This document shows positions 50,367 to 59,494 of a DNA stretch of 64,000 bases, one piece after another. A program made the position numbers and the translations under genes. The stretch comes from Oscillospiraceae bacterium (lineage in GTDB: Bacteria > Bacillota > Clostridia > Oscillospirales > Acutalibacteraceae): NCBI GenBank assembly GCA_009779495.1, contig WRED01000001.1:86422-150421 (forward strand), in the 5' to 3' direction. The notes under the pieces are model-generated. The model was given only the letters and a program-made list of their open reading frames with translations. It was not told where the DNA came from and searched no databases. Positions within the stretch are counted from its first letter, which is position 1. Every line of letters begins with the position of its first letter.

Positions 50367-50430
50367 CATCTACCATCTACCATCTAAAATCTACAATCTA
50401 GATTTCTACCGTCTAAAATCTAAAATCTAG
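50367..50430. repeat. Heptamer tandem repeat array upstream of the GH3 promoter
   Basis: Nine consecutive units of the form CATCTAC / AATCTAA / AATCTAG, all 7 bp except one of 8 bp, fill the space between a terminator and a promoter. This is the class of short tandemly repeated repetitive sequences, not a CRISPR array. Confidence 0.8.
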
Positions 50431-50432
50431 AA

Positions 50433-50461
50433 TTGACATGGATTTTATTGTGTGCTATAAT
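50433..50461 (+). promoter_or_regulatory. Promoter of the GH3 gene
   Basis: TTGACA (50433-50438), 17-bp spacer, TATAAT (50456-50461), perfect consensus, directly after the heptamer array. Confidence 0.85.
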
Positions 50462-50502
50462 TGGTTTAATTATCTACATAAGATATGGAGGTTGGTAAGG
50501 AA

Positions 50503-52950
50503 ATGTTACGCAACAAGGAAATCATCGAGCAACTCACCCTTGAGGAAAAGGCCGGGCTGTGCGACGGTCTTGATTACTGGCACCTGAAAGCCGTGGAGCG
50601 TCACGCGCTGCCGTCCATCATGATCTGCGACGGGCCTCACGGACTTCGCAAGCAGAATCCGAACAAGAGCAAGGACGCCGGTTTTATGAAGTCGGTGCCT
50701 GCGGTATGCTTCCCGCTTGCCTGCGTCACGGCCTGCTCGTGGGATCCCGGCCTGCTGTATGAAATGGGTCAGGCGCTGGGGGACAAGTGCCTGGCGGAAA
50801 AGGTGTCCGTCATTCTGGGACCCGGCGTCAACATCAAGCGTTCACCCTTGTGCGGGCGGAACTTTGAGTATTTTTCGGAGGATCCGCTTTTGGCGGGCGA
50901 GATCGGCGCGGCGCTCATAAACGGCATACAGTCAAAGGGCGTCGGTACGTCTATGAAGCATTTCGCCGCGAATAATCAGGAGACGCGCCGTATGACCGTC
51001 AGCTCCGTGGTTGACGAGCGCGCTTTGCGTGAAATCTACCTCACCGCCTTTGAAACGGCCGTCAAGAAAGCGAAGCCGTGGACGATCATGAACGCGTATA
51101 ACCGCTTAAACGGTACATACTGCTCCGAAAACGAATATCTCCAGACGGACATCCTGCGCAAGGAATGGGGCTTTGACGGCGTGGTCGTCAGCGACTGGGG
51201 CGCGGCGAATAACCGCGTCGATGGCGTCAAGGCCGGGAACGACCTTGAGATGCCCTCCTCTTTCGGCATGAACTCCGTGAAGATCGTTGACGCTGTCCGC
51301 AGCGGCGAGCTGTCGGAGGATGTGCTCGACGAGCGCGTTGACAAGCTGATCGACCTGATCCTCAAGGGCAAGGAAAATCTCCAGGGCTATTATCATATAG
51401 ATGAAGAGGCGCAGCATCAGCTGGCGCGCAAGGTCGCGGGTCAGTCCATGGTCCTGCTTAAAAATGATGAGAAGATCCTGCCCATCGCGAAAGGCAAGCG
51501 TATCGCCGTCATCGGCGAAATGGCGGTAAGTCCCCGCTATCAGGGCGCGGGAAGCTCGAAGATCAACCCCACGAAGATGGACTGCGCGCTTGACTGCCTG
51601 CTCGACGAGGGCTACGACGTGATCTACGCGAAGGGTTACGATAAAAAGACCGACAAGGTTGACCAGAAGCTGATGTACGAGGCCGTTTCAGCCGCCGCTT
51701 CCGTGGACGTCGCCATTTTGTTCGTGGGACTTACGGAGGACTTTGAGGCCGAGGGCTTCGACCGCTCCAGCATGAACATGCCCGAAAACCACAACGAGCT
51801 TGTCAAGGCCGTCGCCGCCGCGAACCCGAATACGGTCGTGGTGCTGTCAGGCGGTGCTCCCGTCAGTATGCCGTGGCTCGACGGCGCGAAAGCTGTGCTC
51901 AACAGTTATTTGAGCGGTCAGGCCGGCGCGGCGGCGGTCGCGGATATCCTGTCCGGCCGCGTGAATCCGTCCGGCAAGCTGGCTGAAACGTATGCCGTAT
52001 GCAACAGCTCTACGCCGTGCAGAAACTTTTTCCCCGGCCACCCCGCCGCGGTCGAGTACCGTGAAAGCATCTATGTCGGCTACCGTTACTACGAAAAGGC
52101 ACAGAAGAAAGTGCGCTTCCCCTTTGGCTTCGGCCTGTCGTACACCGCGTTTGAATATTCCGATCTCAAGCTCGACAAAAGCTCGATGAATGACAGTGAG
52201 GAGCTTACTGTCAGCTTTACGGTGAAGAACACGGGCGACGTTGACGGCGCGGAAATCGCGCAGGTCTATGTCGCCGACAAGGAAAGTACCATCTTCCGCC
52301 CTGTTAAGGAGCTGAAAGGCTTCAGAAAGGTATTCCTGAAAGCAGGCGAGGAAAAGGCGATCTCCGTAACACTGGACAAACGCGCTTTCGCCTACTATAA
52401 CATTAATATCGCCGACTGGCACGTGGAAACGGGCGAGTTTGACATCCTTGTCGGCGCGTCCTCCGAGGATATCCGCCTGTCCGGGACGGTTATGGTTGAG
52501 TCCACCGCGCCCGACGCGATTGTACCCGACTACCGCGAGTCTGCGCCCGACTACTATACCGCCGACATCACGGAGGTCGATAAAGCGCAGTTCGAGCAGG
52601 TGCTTGGTTTCGGGCTGCCCGACTACGACGCCATTTCCGGGACCTTAGGCTATACCAACAATCTTGAAGACGCCGCGAGCGGCAAGTGGGGCGGCAGGAT
52701 CAACAGAGGCGTAAACTTTATGATCAGGCACATCAGCTCCGGCCAAAGCGCGGAATTCGCGAAAGCTATCGCGCTGCAAACCCCCGTGAAGAACTTCGTT
52801 TCCATGAGCGCGGGCCTGTTCGACGAAAAAATGGCCGACGGGCTGCTGCTGGTGCTCAACGACGACGATCCCCTCAAGGGCGCGGGTAAGATCGTAGGCG
52901 GTATTCCGAGGATGATCGTGAATCTCCCGGGATTTTTGAAGAAGATATAG
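50503..52950 (+). CDS. Glycoside hydrolase family 3 beta-glucosidase-like enzyme
   Basis: An 815-residue cytoplasmic enzyme (no signal peptide) that hydrolyses beta-linked gluco-oligosaccharides or related glycosides. The N-terminal barrel has ICDGPHGLRKQN, GRNFEYFSEDPLLAGEIG, KHFAANNQE and the nucleophile motif VVSDWGA (Asp). The alpha/beta sandwich has GAGSSKINPT, LSGGAPVSMPW, and FPFGFGLSYT, and the fibronectin III-like domain follows. A C-terminal extension of about 140 residues is unassigned. ATG 50503 has GGAGG 11 nt upstream. A metallophosphoesterase gene follows 11 bp later. Confidence 0.92.
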   Translation: MLRNKEIIEQLTLEEKAGLCDGLDYWHLKAVERHALPSIMICDGPHGLRKQNPNKSKDAGFMKSVPAVCFPLACVTACSWDPGLLYEMGQALGDKCLAEKVSVILGPGVNIKRSPLCGRNFEYFSEDPLLAGEIGAALINGIQSKGVGTSMKHFAANNQETRRMTVSSVVDERALREIYLTAFETAVKKAKPWTIMNAYNRLNGTYCSENEYLQTDILRKEWGFDGVVVSDWGAANNRVDGVKAGNDLEMPSSFGMNSVKIVDAVRSGELSEDVLDERVDKLIDLILKGKENLQGYYHIDEEAQHQLARKVAGQSMVLLKNDEKILPIAKGKRIAVIGEMAVSPRYQGAGSSKINPTKMDCALDCLLDEGYDVIYAKGYDKKTDKVDQKLMYEAVSAAASVDVAILFVGLTEDFEAEGFDRSSMNMPENHNELVKAVAAANPNTVVVLSGGAPVSMPWLDGAKAVLNSYLSGQAGAAAVADILSGRVNPSGKLAETYAVCNSSTPCRNFFPGHPAAVEYRESIYVGYRYYEKAQKKVRFPFGFGLSYTAFEYSDLKLDKSSMNDSEELTVSFTVKNTGDVDGAEIAQVYVADKESTIFRPVKELKGFRKVFLKAGEEKAISVTLDKRAFAYYNINIADWHVETGEFDILVGASSEDIRLSGTVMVESTAPDAIVPDYRESAPDYYTADITEVDKAQFEQVLGFGLPDYDAISGTLGYTNNLEDAASGKWGGRINRGVNFMIRHISSGQSAEFAKAIALQTPVKNFVSMSAGLFDEKMADGLLLVLNDDDPLKGAGKIVGGIPRMIVNLPGFLKKI

Positions 52951-52961
52951 GAGGGAAAACC

Positions 52962-55900
52962 ATGAACAGAATCCGTAACCTTACAAAAAAGACTTGGTCT
53001 GTCATTCTTTGCGCCGCGCTGCTCTTTGCCGCCGTGACGCTCCCCGTCTACGGCGAGGAGGAGTCCACGACAGAAGTGTCGGTCGTTGAGCCGGAATCCA
53101 GCAACGCGCCGCTGCAAATCGGCGTGATGTCGGACCTCCATTACTACCCGTTCTCGCTGACGGGAAACCGCTGCGCCGCGTACCTTGACTTGGCCTCGAG
53201 GGATATCCGCCAGCACGGCGAAGGCGTGGCTTTGGTAGACTCGGCGCTGCACAGCTTTAAAGTCAGCGCGGCGGAAAAGGGACTTAAATATCTTCTGATC
53301 CCCGGCGATATGACGCTCGACGGCGAGTACGAGGGGCATAAAGAAATTGCCGCGAGGCTGAAAGCCTTTGAGGAGGAAACGGGCGTTGAGGTCATCGTGG
53401 TCAACGGCAACCATGACATCAACCGCGCCCAGTGCATCTCTTTCGCTACCGGCACAAAAAAGAGCACCCAGTGGACGACACCGGAGGATTTCCGCGAGCT
53501 TTACAGGGACCTTGGCCGTGACCTTGCCTGTGCCGAATATACCCCGCCCGCGGGACAAAAGGCCGGTATGCTCTCCTACGCCGTGCAGCTTGAGGGCGGC
53601 TACCGCCTTTTGGCGCTTGACACGTGCAAATATTCCGGCGATGCGAATTCATACGGCTATGACCGCGACGAGTCCGCCGGGCAGATCACGGACGACCTGA
53701 TGGCGTGGATCCTTGACCAGATCGAACAGGCCAACGAGCTTGGGGAGACAGTCATCGGACTTGCGCACCATCCATTTATAAGACATTTCCCCATTCACGA
53801 GACGATATTCCAGTCTTTCGTGCTTGACGACTGGGAAAGGCAGTGCGAAACCTTGGCCGACGCCGGGATGCGCTTCCACTTCTCCGGCCATATCCATGAG
53901 CTTGAAACGGCGAGTCACGTGTCCGACAACGGTAATATCATCTACGATATCTGTACGTCCTCGCTTACCGGCTTCCCGAACAAGATCAGGGAGGTTCTGT
54001 TTGACAACACGGGCGATTTCCCCACGGCAGACATCAAGACCTATGACGTTGACCGCACGAAGCAGGTGGTTTCCTACGGCAAATTCTTTACCCCGCCGTA
54101 CAGCCTCACCTACTCTTTCAAGAGAACTTTCGGCGACACCGTCCGCGAGCTGCTTGTCAACAACCTGTCGGGCATCATATATGATCTGTTCGACAGCATG
54201 AAAGAAAACGGCGGGCTGGTCGGCGCCTTGAAAGACAGCTTTGGGCTGGATATCGAGACGCTTCTCGACGGGCTTTTAGGCGGCGGTATCAAGCTTGGCC
54301 CCATCGACATTTTGACCACGAAAAACCTCATGAGCTTTGTGAACGACATAGGCTCTCAGCTTGAAAAAACTCTCCTCAAAGACCCTGACGAGCTGCTCGG
54401 GCTTGTGGGCGATATCGCCGACCAGCTGCTTAACATCAAGGTCTCCAACCTGCCCTGCACAAAGTTTATCAGCAGTCACGGCTTCGGCAGCGCGTCGCGC
54501 CCCGGAACCTTGCAGGATCTGGCCTACAGTGTTTTGGCCTACTTCTACGGGGGCGACCAGGACATAAGCGACGATCCGTTTATTCAGGACGCGTTCAGTT
54601 ATTTCCGCGACCGCGACGGCGGGAAAGACGTGTTTGACGTCCTGTACGATGTTTTGGTGCATCAGCTGGTGGAGGATCAGCTTCTCAGCAAGCTTCAGCT
54701 GAATATCGACAAGCTGTTCCCATTCGGCACATTCGGCTCCCTCACCGCGTCGATGCTTCAGCTGACGATGAGGATTCTGCTGGGCGGAGACACGAGCTAC
54801 CTCAACGTCATCGAAACCGTTTTGTCTTTAGCCTCCTCATTGGGACTTTTTGACTTCAAGGATCTGGACGGCCTGATCGGCTACTTCGCCGGCGAATACT
54901 TAACGCAAAGCCAGTTCGATTCCCTGGGCTACACCATTGCCGGCATGTTGGACAGCTTCGTCTGGCCGGATGAGTTCCCGGACAAGGACGTGCTGCTGAC
55001 GGCATTCCCCGAAAACGAAGTTGCCGCGACACAGGAGAATTATCGCCTACCGTCGATGGTCACCGTTACGCTGGGCCAAAACGCCGCCACGTCACGTAAT
55101 ATCAGCTGGTATACGAAGTACAGCGCGAAGGGCACCGATATCGAGCTGATCCCTTACAGCGACAATCCCGAATTCACGGGCACGGCCACGACGGGCTCCG
55201 GCATCATGGCTTCATATGAAAACGTAACGCGCGAATATCCCGCCGTGGATCTCGGCTTCATCGGATTCATGACCGTCACGCAAAAGCTTGTGCGACACAC
55301 GCTGACGCTGACAAACCTCACGCCCAATACGAAATATTCCTACCGGGTAGGTGACGCCGAAAAGGGCTGGTGGAGCGAGCCGGGCGTTATCGAAACGGCC
55401 GACGGCTCGAATACGCTGTCATTTATCCACGTGACCGACCCACAGTCGCAAAATGACAGGCAGTACGGGCGCTTCAATAACGTAATAGGCGCGGCTTTCA
55501 ATACGGTTCCCGGCGCAGATTTTGTCGTGAGTACCGGCGACCAGGTGGATATCGGCACCAACGTGAAGCAGTGGAAGTGGCTGCTGGATATCTCCTCAGA
55601 CAAGCTCATGAAAACGGCTTTCATGCCCACAGCCGGAAACCATGAAGATAAGGGCAAAGTCCTGGACACCAATTTCATCCTGCCGAATGTCCCGGCGCAG
55701 GATACCGAAAGCGGCGTGTATTACTCTTTCGACTACAACAACGCCCGCTTCATGGTGCTGAATACCAATGACCTGGTGGACAATAAGCTGTCCGACGCGC
55801 AGATCGCCTGGCTGAAAAAGTGCGCGGGCGAAAGCGGCGCGCAGTGGAAGATCGTTGCCCTGCACAAGGCGCCCTACTCCAACGGCTCGCACTATAAGGA

Positions 55901-56828
55901 CAGCGACGTGGAGGCCATTCGCGGCCAGCTTCAAAAGCTGATGCCGGATCTGGGGATCGACATCGTTCTTCAGGGACACGACCATGTCTATCTGCGCACC
56001 GGCGCACTGTACAACAACAAGCTCGTCAAAGCGACGACAAAAACAGTGAGCTATGGGGGCAACGACTACACGGCGAAAGTCGATCCATACGGCACGATCT
56101 ACGTCATCAGCGGCACGGCAGGCGTCAAAACATACAAGACAAAGAGCACGACGCTGACCGACAAATCGTTCCCCCGCGCCGAGGGTCTCGTTGACACCGA
56201 GCTTTCCATGTTCTCCGCGTTTAAGATCGACGGCGGCAGGCTGTACTTTGACGCCTACACCGTTTCAAACGACGGCAGCAAGGTGACCCGCGTCGACAGC
56301 TTTGCCATCGAAAAGACGGCGGCGGGCGCGCAGAAGCCCTGCATCATCCTGGAGGACGGATCGGACGCGCTTGCGCAGGCCGCCGAGTTTGTGGACGACG
56401 TTGAACTGGGCAACAATCCCTCAGCCAATTCAGCCGAGGACAATACGGACGTATCGACGTCAGAAAGCGCGGCGCCGGAGAACGGGACGGCAAATGCTTC
56501 TTCAGACGGATCGGCTGAATCCTCCACTACGAGTACGACGGTGGCCGATTCCGTAGACGACGGCGTTGTATTTGGGAACGCCGTGACAAAAACCACTGCA
56601 ACCGCCGCTTCGGCGGGCTCGAATACCTCGACCACCAGAAACAATCTGTTAAGCAGCATCCGTGACCGCACGACGACTACCAGACCCGCGACGACAAAAG
56701 CGGGCGCGGCCGGAAATATTCCGAAGTCGGGCAGCGAAAGTCCGATCATCGTCGTTGCCGTTTTGTTCGGCGCGGCGGGACTTTGGCTCGCGCTGGCGAA
56801 GAAGAAAAAGCCGGACGAGGAAGAATAA
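52962..56828 (+). CDS. Large secreted two-domain metallophosphoesterase, sortase-like tail
   Basis: A 1288-residue surface protein. After a signal peptide (residues 1-31), the first metallophosphoesterase domain has MSDLHYYP, IPGDMTLDG, VVNGNHD, HHPF and FSGHIHE. A helical spacer of about 300 residues, a purple-acid-phosphatase-type beta domain and a second phosphoesterase (HVTDPQSQND, STGDQVD, AGNHE, HKAPYS, GHDHVY) follow. A Ser/Thr-rich linker leads to IPKSGSES, a hydrophobic helix and KKKKPDEEE. That end resembles a sortase signal but lacks LPxTG. GGAGGG precedes ATG; it is probably co-transcribed with GH3. Substrates are unknown; a phosphodiesterase or phosphomonoesterase role is likely. 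Confidence 0.88.
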   Translation: MNRIRNLTKKTWSVILCAALLFAAVTLPVYGEEESTTEVSVVEPESSNAPLQIGVMSDLHYYPFSLTGNRCAAYLDLASRDIRQHGEGVALVDSALHSFKVSAAEKGLKYLLIPGDMTLDGEYEGHKEIAARLKAFEEETGVEVIVVNGNHDINRAQCISFATGTKKSTQWTTPEDFRELYRDLGRDLACAEYTPPAGQKAGMLSYAVQLEGGYRLLALDTCKYSGDANSYGYDRDESAGQITDDLMAWILDQIEQANELGETVIGLAHHPFIRHFPIHETIFQSFVLDDWERQCETLADAGMRFHFSGHIHELETASHVSDNGNIIYDICTSSLTGFPNKIREVLFDNTGDFPTADIKTYDVDRTKQVVSYGKFFTPPYSLTYSFKRTFGDTVRELLVNNLSGIIYDLFDSMKENGGLVGALKDSFGLDIETLLDGLLGGGIKLGPIDILTTKNLMSFVNDIGSQLEKTLLKDPDELLGLVGDIADQLLNIKVSNLPCTKFISSHGFGSASRPGTLQDLAYSVLAYFYGGDQDISDDPFIQDAFSYFRDRDGGKDVFDVLYDVLVHQLVEDQLLSKLQLNIDKLFPFGTFGSLTASMLQLTMRILLGGDTSYLNVIETVLSLASSLGLFDFKDLDGLIGYFAGEYLTQSQFDSLGYTIAGMLDSFVWPDEFPDKDVLLTAFPENEVAATQENYRLPSMVTVTLGQNAATSRNISWYTKYSAKGTDIELIPYSDNPEFTGTATTGSGIMASYENVTREYPAVDLGFIGFMTVTQKLVRHTLTLTNLTPNTKYSYRVGDAEKGWWSEPGVIETADGSNTLSFIHVTDPQSQNDRQYGRFNNVIGAAFNTVPGADFVVSTGDQVDIGTNVKQWKWLLDISSDKLMKTAFMPTAGNHEDKGKVLDTNFILPNVPAQDTESGVYYSFDYNNARFMVLNTNDLVDNKLSDAQIAWLKKCAGESGAQWKIVALHKAPYSNGSHYKDSDVEAIRGQLQKLMPDLGIDIVLQGHDHVYLRTGALYNNKLVKATTKTVSYGGNDYTAKVDPYGTIYVISGTAGVKTYKTKSTTLTDKSFPRAEGLVDTELSMFSAFKIDGGRLYFDAYTVSNDGSKVTRVDSFAIEKTAAGAQKPCIILEDGSDALAQAAEFVDDVELGNNPSANSAEDNTDVSTSESAAPENGTANASSDGSAESSTTSTTVADSVDDGVVFGNAVTKTTATAASAGSNTSTTRNNLLSSIRDRTTTTRPATTKAGAAGNIPKSGSESPIIVVAVLFGAAGLWLALAKKKKPDEEE

Positions 56829-56839
56829 GAACTATACAT

Positions 56840-56878
56840 AAAAAGAGCCGTTGGACGCAACGCCAATGGCTCTTTTTT
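56840..56878. terminator. Terminator after the large metallophosphoesterase
   Basis: AAAAAGAGCCGTTGG (56840-56854) pairs with CCAATGGCTCTTTTT (56862-56876), with T and A runs on the two sides, so it can stop transcription from both directions. Confidence 0.88.
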
Positions 56879-56917
56879 TATGTGGCTCTTTTATAGACAT
56901 TCTTGGTCAGCGATCAC

Positions 56918-57301
56918 TCAATCTTTCACGCTGCCGCCCTCTAAAATTTTTATCACTTCATCCACGGTGCCGCATTTATCATAATCGCCGACAAGCTGAC
57001 CAAAGTAGTGATACACAACGCCTGCCCGCTCGTTTTGGGCAAGGCGGTCCATCATCTTGTCCTCGCCGTTGCGCCTGATATATTCGGCAAACGCAAAAAC
57101 CCGAAGCTTATCGTGCATTCCGCCGCAGGGGAAATCATCGCACTCCCAACAACCGTTCAAGCCCTTCTCCCTGCAACATTTAAAATGAACGCACCAGTTT
57201 TTGTTTTTACAGCCCGCGCTTCGACACCTCGCGCAAGTTTCGTTTTCTCCGCAGACGCAGCACGCCAGTCCACAATAGGCAAGTCCTTTTTCACGATTCA
57301 T
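56918..57301 (-). CDS. DUF3795 cysteine-rich protein
   Basis: A 127-residue protein with thirteen cysteines in its first half, in the order GLACCVCGENETCARCRSAG, CKNKNWCVHFKCCREKG and CWECDDFPC, matching the DUF3795 pattern. Such proteins probably bind zinc or an iron-sulfur cluster. The start ATG has GGAGG 9 nt upstream; the ribosome site lies inside the 15-bp dyad AGACCTCCGAGGTCT (57307-57321), so initiation may be structured. Function unknown. Confidence 0.85.
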   Translation of the reverse strand: MNREKGLAYCGLACCVCGENETCARCRSAGCKNKNWCVHFKCCREKGLNGCWECDDFPCGGMHDKLRVFAFAEYIRRNGEDKMMDRLAQNERAGVVYHYFGQLVGDYDKCGTVDEVIKILEGGSVKD

Positions 57302-57333
57302 TTATCAGACCTCCGAGGTCTATCTTCCGTTTC

Positions 57334-59088
57334 TTACTTTAAGAAGCTGAATGTGCCTATCTTCCAAACGATGTCAAGTACCATCCTGAAAACCCGCGTC
57401 ACGAGATCAAGTATGAACGTAAAGTCCGTAATCTTCGTCGCCGCGCCGTCAAGCGCCCAGCTTTCGCCGTATGGCTCAAGCACGGCATTTAAGTCGTCCG
57501 GCGCTGACCAGTCGGTGAATATGCCTTGGGCGAGCGTATTGACAAGCTCGTTCGTGATCACTTTCGCCGCTGTCCGCGCGTAGATCCGCTTGGCCGCGAG
57601 GGTGAGCAGTATCTCAGGCTCCGGGAACGCCAGATACTCCATCCCCATCGCGGCAAACAGCGCGTTTGCCGCTTTCACCGGCGTATCGGTCAGGGCGGTT
57701 ACAAGGATGGCGTTGATCGCCTGGCCAAGCAGCCGCACCTCAAGGGAATCCATGGGGTAGTTTTCGTTTCCGGCATAATGTCCCGCGTATATCGTGCCCG
57801 CCAGGTCAAGCAGATTCACGTATTCGCTGGGAGAAAGCGTGACTCCCGCCTTTTTCGCCACAGCCCCGACGCTGTTCGTTTCGCCGTAAAGCGGCAGCTT
57901 GACCGCGTCCGCCAAAGCGCCGACCGCCGCTTCGATCGCCGCGTAGCCCGCGCTGTCAGCGGTTACGTTCAGCGCGTCGGCAAGCGTTTTTGTCAGGTCC
58001 GGGATCATATAGGCGTAGCTCCGAAAGCCCGCCCTGTGATAATCAAAGCTGTACTTTTGAAAATCGCTGTTCATCAGGGCGATCTGCGCGTCCGAAAAAC
58101 CGGGTGGCAGAAGCCCCGTGTCGATTTCCTCCACGTATTTCGTTTCGATCTTGACGGAGGCATCGCTGAAAACGACCTCGCGCCACGCGTTGGGGTAGGT
58201 GATGAGGCTGCCCGTCTCAATATCGAAAATCTTGTTTCCCTGCTTTGTGACGGCGTGGGAAATGTCGTTCGCGTGCCCGTGCCCGGTGAAAACGTATTTG
58301 ACGCCGAGGTCGGCCAAAGCCGTGGACAACTCGCGGTAACGGTGTGCGCACAGCATGTCGGCGGCCAGGCCCTCGATGCCGAAATGCTCCAGCACGTTGT
58401 AATGCGTCATGGCGATCAGCTTTTTGCCGTCACGCCGGGCCGTCAAGGCCTGCTCCTTTACCCAATCGAACAGCTCGTCGCTCAAAAAGCTCTTATCGTC
58501 TCTGTAAACGCAGGTGTCGATGGCGAGCAGACGATAGCCCGCGTCAAGCTCCGCGGTGTAGGACGCGCTGCCGTCGTGCCGCGTAAGGGCTTCGTTAAAG
58601 CCAAAATCATCATATATCTCCACAAAATCCTCAAGGTTCAGGCGGTTTTGGGAGGCGGAGGTTCTGATGTCGTGGTTGCCCGGCGTCACGAATACCTGTA
58701 TGCCGGTGTTCGCCTTGAACTCCGTGAGCTTTGCCGCGATCCCAAGATGCTCCGCCCAATGCCCCTCCTCGCTCAGGTCGCCGGGGATGAGCAGAAACTT
58801 CGCGCCGGACCGCTCGGCCTGCCTGAAGAACGCGTCGATGACGGCGTCGGCCTCATAGGTCAGCATACCTTTCGTGTTCACGTGGTAGAAAAGCGGGTCG
58901 CCCGGCAGGCCGTTCGTCTCCGAAAGCGGCGGCAGCACCGAAAACGGGCGATAGTGGATGTCCGAGGCGACGAGCAGCTTCAGCTCGTTTTCAGACGTGC
59001 CCGTTCCCGCGAAAACGAAAAGGGCGGCGGCCAACAGAAGCGCGGCGGCCAAAGCGATGCAGATTGCGGATTTCAGCGTTTTTTTCAT
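57334..59088 (-). CDS. Secreted metallophosphoesterase
   Basis: A 584-residue exported protein: signal peptide (ICIALAAALLLAAALFVFAG), then one metallophosphoesterase domain with VASDIHYRPF, IPGDLSEEG, TPGNHDI, MTHYNVL and FTGHGHAND, followed by a helical domain of about 270 residues and a hydrophobic end (VWKIGTFSFLK). It is a paralogue of the first domain plus spacer of the large enzyme 0.5 kb away, and lacks its second catalytic domain and cell-wall tail. ATG with GGAGAG upstream. The substrate is unknown. Confidence 0.88.
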   Translation of the reverse strand: MKKTLKSAICIALAAALLLAAALFVFAGTGTSENELKLLVASDIHYRPFSVLPPLSETNGLPGDPLFYHVNTKGMLTYEADAVIDAFFRQAERSGAKFLLIPGDLSEEGHWAEHLGIAAKLTEFKANTGIQVFVTPGNHDIRTSASQNRLNLEDFVEIYDDFGFNEALTRHDGSASYTAELDAGYRLLAIDTCVYRDDKSFLSDELFDWVKEQALTARRDGKKLIAMTHYNVLEHFGIEGLAADMLCAHRYRELSTALADLGVKYVFTGHGHANDISHAVTKQGNKIFDIETGSLITYPNAWREVVFSDASVKIETKYVEEIDTGLLPPGFSDAQIALMNSDFQKYSFDYHRAGFRSYAYMIPDLTKTLADALNVTADSAGYAAIEAAVGALADAVKLPLYGETNSVGAVAKKAGVTLSPSEYVNLLDLAGTIYAGHYAGNENYPMDSLEVRLLGQAINAILVTALTDTPVKAANALFAAMGMEYLAFPEPEILLTLAAKRIYARTAAKVITNELVNTLAQGIFTDWSAPDDLNAVLEPYGESWALDGAATKITDFTFILDLVTRVFRMVLDIVWKIGTFSFLK

Positions 59089-59134
59089 AAGTAAGTTCTC
59101 TCCTTATTTATTAAGCGGATAGGACCATCCGCCC

Positions 59135-59494
59135 TTATTTACTTCCATTACGCTCATACGTTCCGCCGGTGTTTTCCCTGTTAAGCGTTCCGCCAAGCTC
59201 AATCAGCAGACATTTCACAAGCGATTTGCAGACAGGCCGATGGCGCGTCCCTTTCGGCACGATCATCAAATCGCCTTGGTCAAGCCGCGTCAGACTGGCC
59301 TCAAGTTCCAACTCAAAGGAACCCTCTATCACATAGAACAGCTCGTCAGAATGCTCGTGGCAGTGAAAATCCAGCGTCCGGTTTTCGGCCCGCAAAACAT
59401 TCAGCACATGGCCGTTCAACCGCCCGATCTCCAGATACTGAAACAACGGGCCGACGCTGTTGACTTTTTCCGCCAAATTAACCTTTTGAATCAT
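59135..59494 (-). CDS. Cupin domain protein
   Basis: A 119-residue small beta-barrel protein. The metal motif is seen as HCHEHSDELFYVIEGSFELE (HxHxxxxE) with PKGTRHRPV as the second motif. It may store or sense a metal or act as a small enzyme. The gene starts inside the end of the YczE-like membrane protein gene (17-bp overlap), so they are translated together. Confidence 0.88.
   Translation of the reverse strand: MIQKVNLAEKVNSVGPLFQYLEIGRLNGHVLNVLRAENRTLDFHCHEHSDELFYVIEGSFELELEASLTRLDQGDLMIVPKGTRHRPVCKSLVKCLLIELGGTLNRENTGGTYERNGSK

Noticed and set aside
50367..50430. Possible CRISPR array
   Set aside because: The unit is only 7 bp without spacers; it is a short tandem repeat.
57526..59094. 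Open frame of 522 codons antisense to the metallophosphoesterase gene
   Set aside because: Arg-rich shadow with no signal or motifs; the sense gene has a signal peptide and the full metal site.
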